From Amycolatopsis mongoliensis (lineage in GTDB: Bacteria > Actinomycetota > Actinomycetes > Mycobacteriales > Pseudonocardiaceae): a stretch of 64,000 nucleotides of DNA. Location: NCBI RefSeq assembly GCF_030285665.1, contig NZ_CP127295.1, forward strand, positions 4,030,001-4,094,000. Direction: 5' to 3'. Below the pieces are notes generated by a model, which was given only the letters and a program-made list of their open reading frames with translations, was not told the DNA's origin and searched no databases. The position numbers and the translations under genes are program-made. Shown here in pieces: positions 63,330 to 64,000 of the stretch (the stretch's first letter is position 1; every line of letters starts with the position of its first letter).

Positions 63330-64000
63330 GGGCCGAGATCGTCCACAGTTCCCGGGCGTCCCCGTGGTCCCGGCGTCGTTCGAGCCGGGGTCGTCCGCCG
63401 TTCCGGCCGCCCGGGCCGACGTACGCGTTGCCGGGGACGTCCTCCGTCGCGGCGAACAGGATGGGCAGCGCGCCGTACTCGGCCTTCTTCTGCGCGATGA
63501 CCGGGTAGAGCGCCTTCAGCGCCAGGGCCTGCACACCCCCGAAGTTCCGGTCGATTCCGGTCCGCGCGACGCCCGGGTGGGCTGCGACGGCCCGGACGGT
63601 GCTCCCGGACTCGGTCAGCCGCCGCTGCAGCTCCTGGGTGAACAGCAGGTTCGCCAGCTTCGACTGGCTGTAGGCACCCAGCGGCGAGTAGCGGCGGTGC
63701 TCCCAGTTCAGGTCGTCGAGCGGCAGTTTTGCTCGGCGCGCCAGATTGGACGATACGGTCACGACCCGACCGGTGAGGTGGGGCAGCAGCAGGGTCGTCA
63801 GCAGGAACGGGCCGAAGTGGTTGACGGCCATGTGCGTCTCGAAGCCGTCGGTGGTCTTCCCGTACGGCACCGCCATGACGCCGGCGTTGTTGACCAGGAC
63901 GTCGAGGTCACCGGTCCAGCCGGCGGCGAACTCGCGCACCGAGGCCAGGTCGGCGAGGTCTAGGTGCCGGACCTCGGTGTCGCCGGGAGGCGGGGTGACG
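63313..64000 (-). CDS. SDR-family oxidoreductase (retinol dehydrogenase-like), 5' truncated
   Basis: The gene enters from the right edge; 228 codons are visible and the N-terminal cofactor motif is outside. Present are RHLDLADLASVREFA, then LDVLVNNAGVMAVPYG (NNAG), Ser in VVTVSSNLARRA, and the catalytic YSQSK (YxxxK) in LGAYSQSKLANLLFTQEL. It resembles the retinol-dehydrogenase/WW-domain oxidoreductase group that in bacteria acts on lipids or xenobiotics. The stop is 68 bp upstream of the fadE start on the same strand. Confidence 0.88.
   Translation of the reverse strand, partial: VTPPPGDTEVRHLDLADLASVREFAAGWTGDLDVLVNNAGVMAVPYGKTTDGFETHMAVNHFGPFLLTTLLLPHLTGRVVTVSSNLARRAKLPLDDLNWEHRRYSPLGAYSQSKLANLLFTQELQRRLTESGSTVRAVAAHPGVARTGIDRNFGGVQALALKALYPVIAQKKAEYGALPILFAATEDVPGNAYVGPGGRNGGRPRLERRRDHGDARELWTISARLTRK

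Overview
The window is 64 kb of a very GC-rich actinomycete chromosome. Gene content (2-oxoglutarate dehydrogenase of the fused Kgd type, ESX/type VII-associated small proteins, actinobacterial fadE pair, F420-type luciferase-like oxidoreductase, a pMEA-like integrative element) and recurring intergenic palindromes suggest the Pseudonocardiaceae, most likely Amycolatopsis or a close relative. That placement is inference; no rRNA or tRNA gene was recognised.

Layout. 1-2 kb: a truncated LysE exporter, an F420/luciferase-type oxidoreductase and a GNAT enzyme. 1.9-6.2 kb: a two-gene unit with an unknown protein and a TPR-CHAT (caspase-like) protein. 6.3-10 kb: kgd. 10-17 kb: small proteins, a fused ABC exporter and an ABC-2 export pair. 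17.4-20.6 kb: an OmpR-type two-component system followed by a membrane acyltransferase with a candidate regulator site in front of it. 20.6-29 kb: alanine dehydrogenase, quinone oxidoreductase, secreted metalloprotease, PucR regulator, methyltransferase, a frameshifted glyoxalase-like gene, PadR with its palindromic operator, and an FAD monooxygenase. 29-35 kb: metY-metX (methionine synthesis) and assorted membrane, diiron and TetR genes. 35-41 kb: a secreted SGNH hydrolase and a three-gene acyl-CoA carboxylase/dehydrogenase operon preceded by two copies of the palindrome that also precedes a TetR gene at 34.6-35.2 kb. 41-43.4 kb: a WXG/ESX-associated cluster. 43.5-46.9 kb: methionine aminopeptidase, GNAT, SDR and an alpha/beta hydrolase.

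The centre of interest is an integrated element of about 13.7 kb (47.0-60.8 kb) that sits in the 3' end of a fadE (acyl-CoA dehydrogenase) gene, not in a tRNA gene. It has an excisionase, a tyrosine integrase, a RepSA-like HUH replication protein, an FtsK/TraB-like DNA translocase, a Pra-like activator and small accessory genes, which makes it an actinomycete integrative and conjugative element (AICE). The 92-bp terminal repeats encode the same last 29 residues of FadE and differ only at synonymous positions, so insertion replaces the end of the host gene without changing the enzyme.

At the end of the element away from the integrase lies a compact operon of much lower GC content (47.6-51.8 kb): an ATPase fused to nucleoside-deoxyribosyltransferase/TIR-like domains, an MTH538-type TIR protein resembling Thoeris ThsB, a small RipA-like membrane protein, a small helical protein and a second deoxyribosyltransferase-like protein. 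This looks like an anti-phage or abortive-infection module that does not match a standard system I can name, and it is the best candidate here for an undescribed system.

Two families of intergenic palindromes recur: a 51-bp family with six members at gene 3' ends, and an unrelated one at 219-305. They probably act as terminators in transcripts that lack U-tracts.
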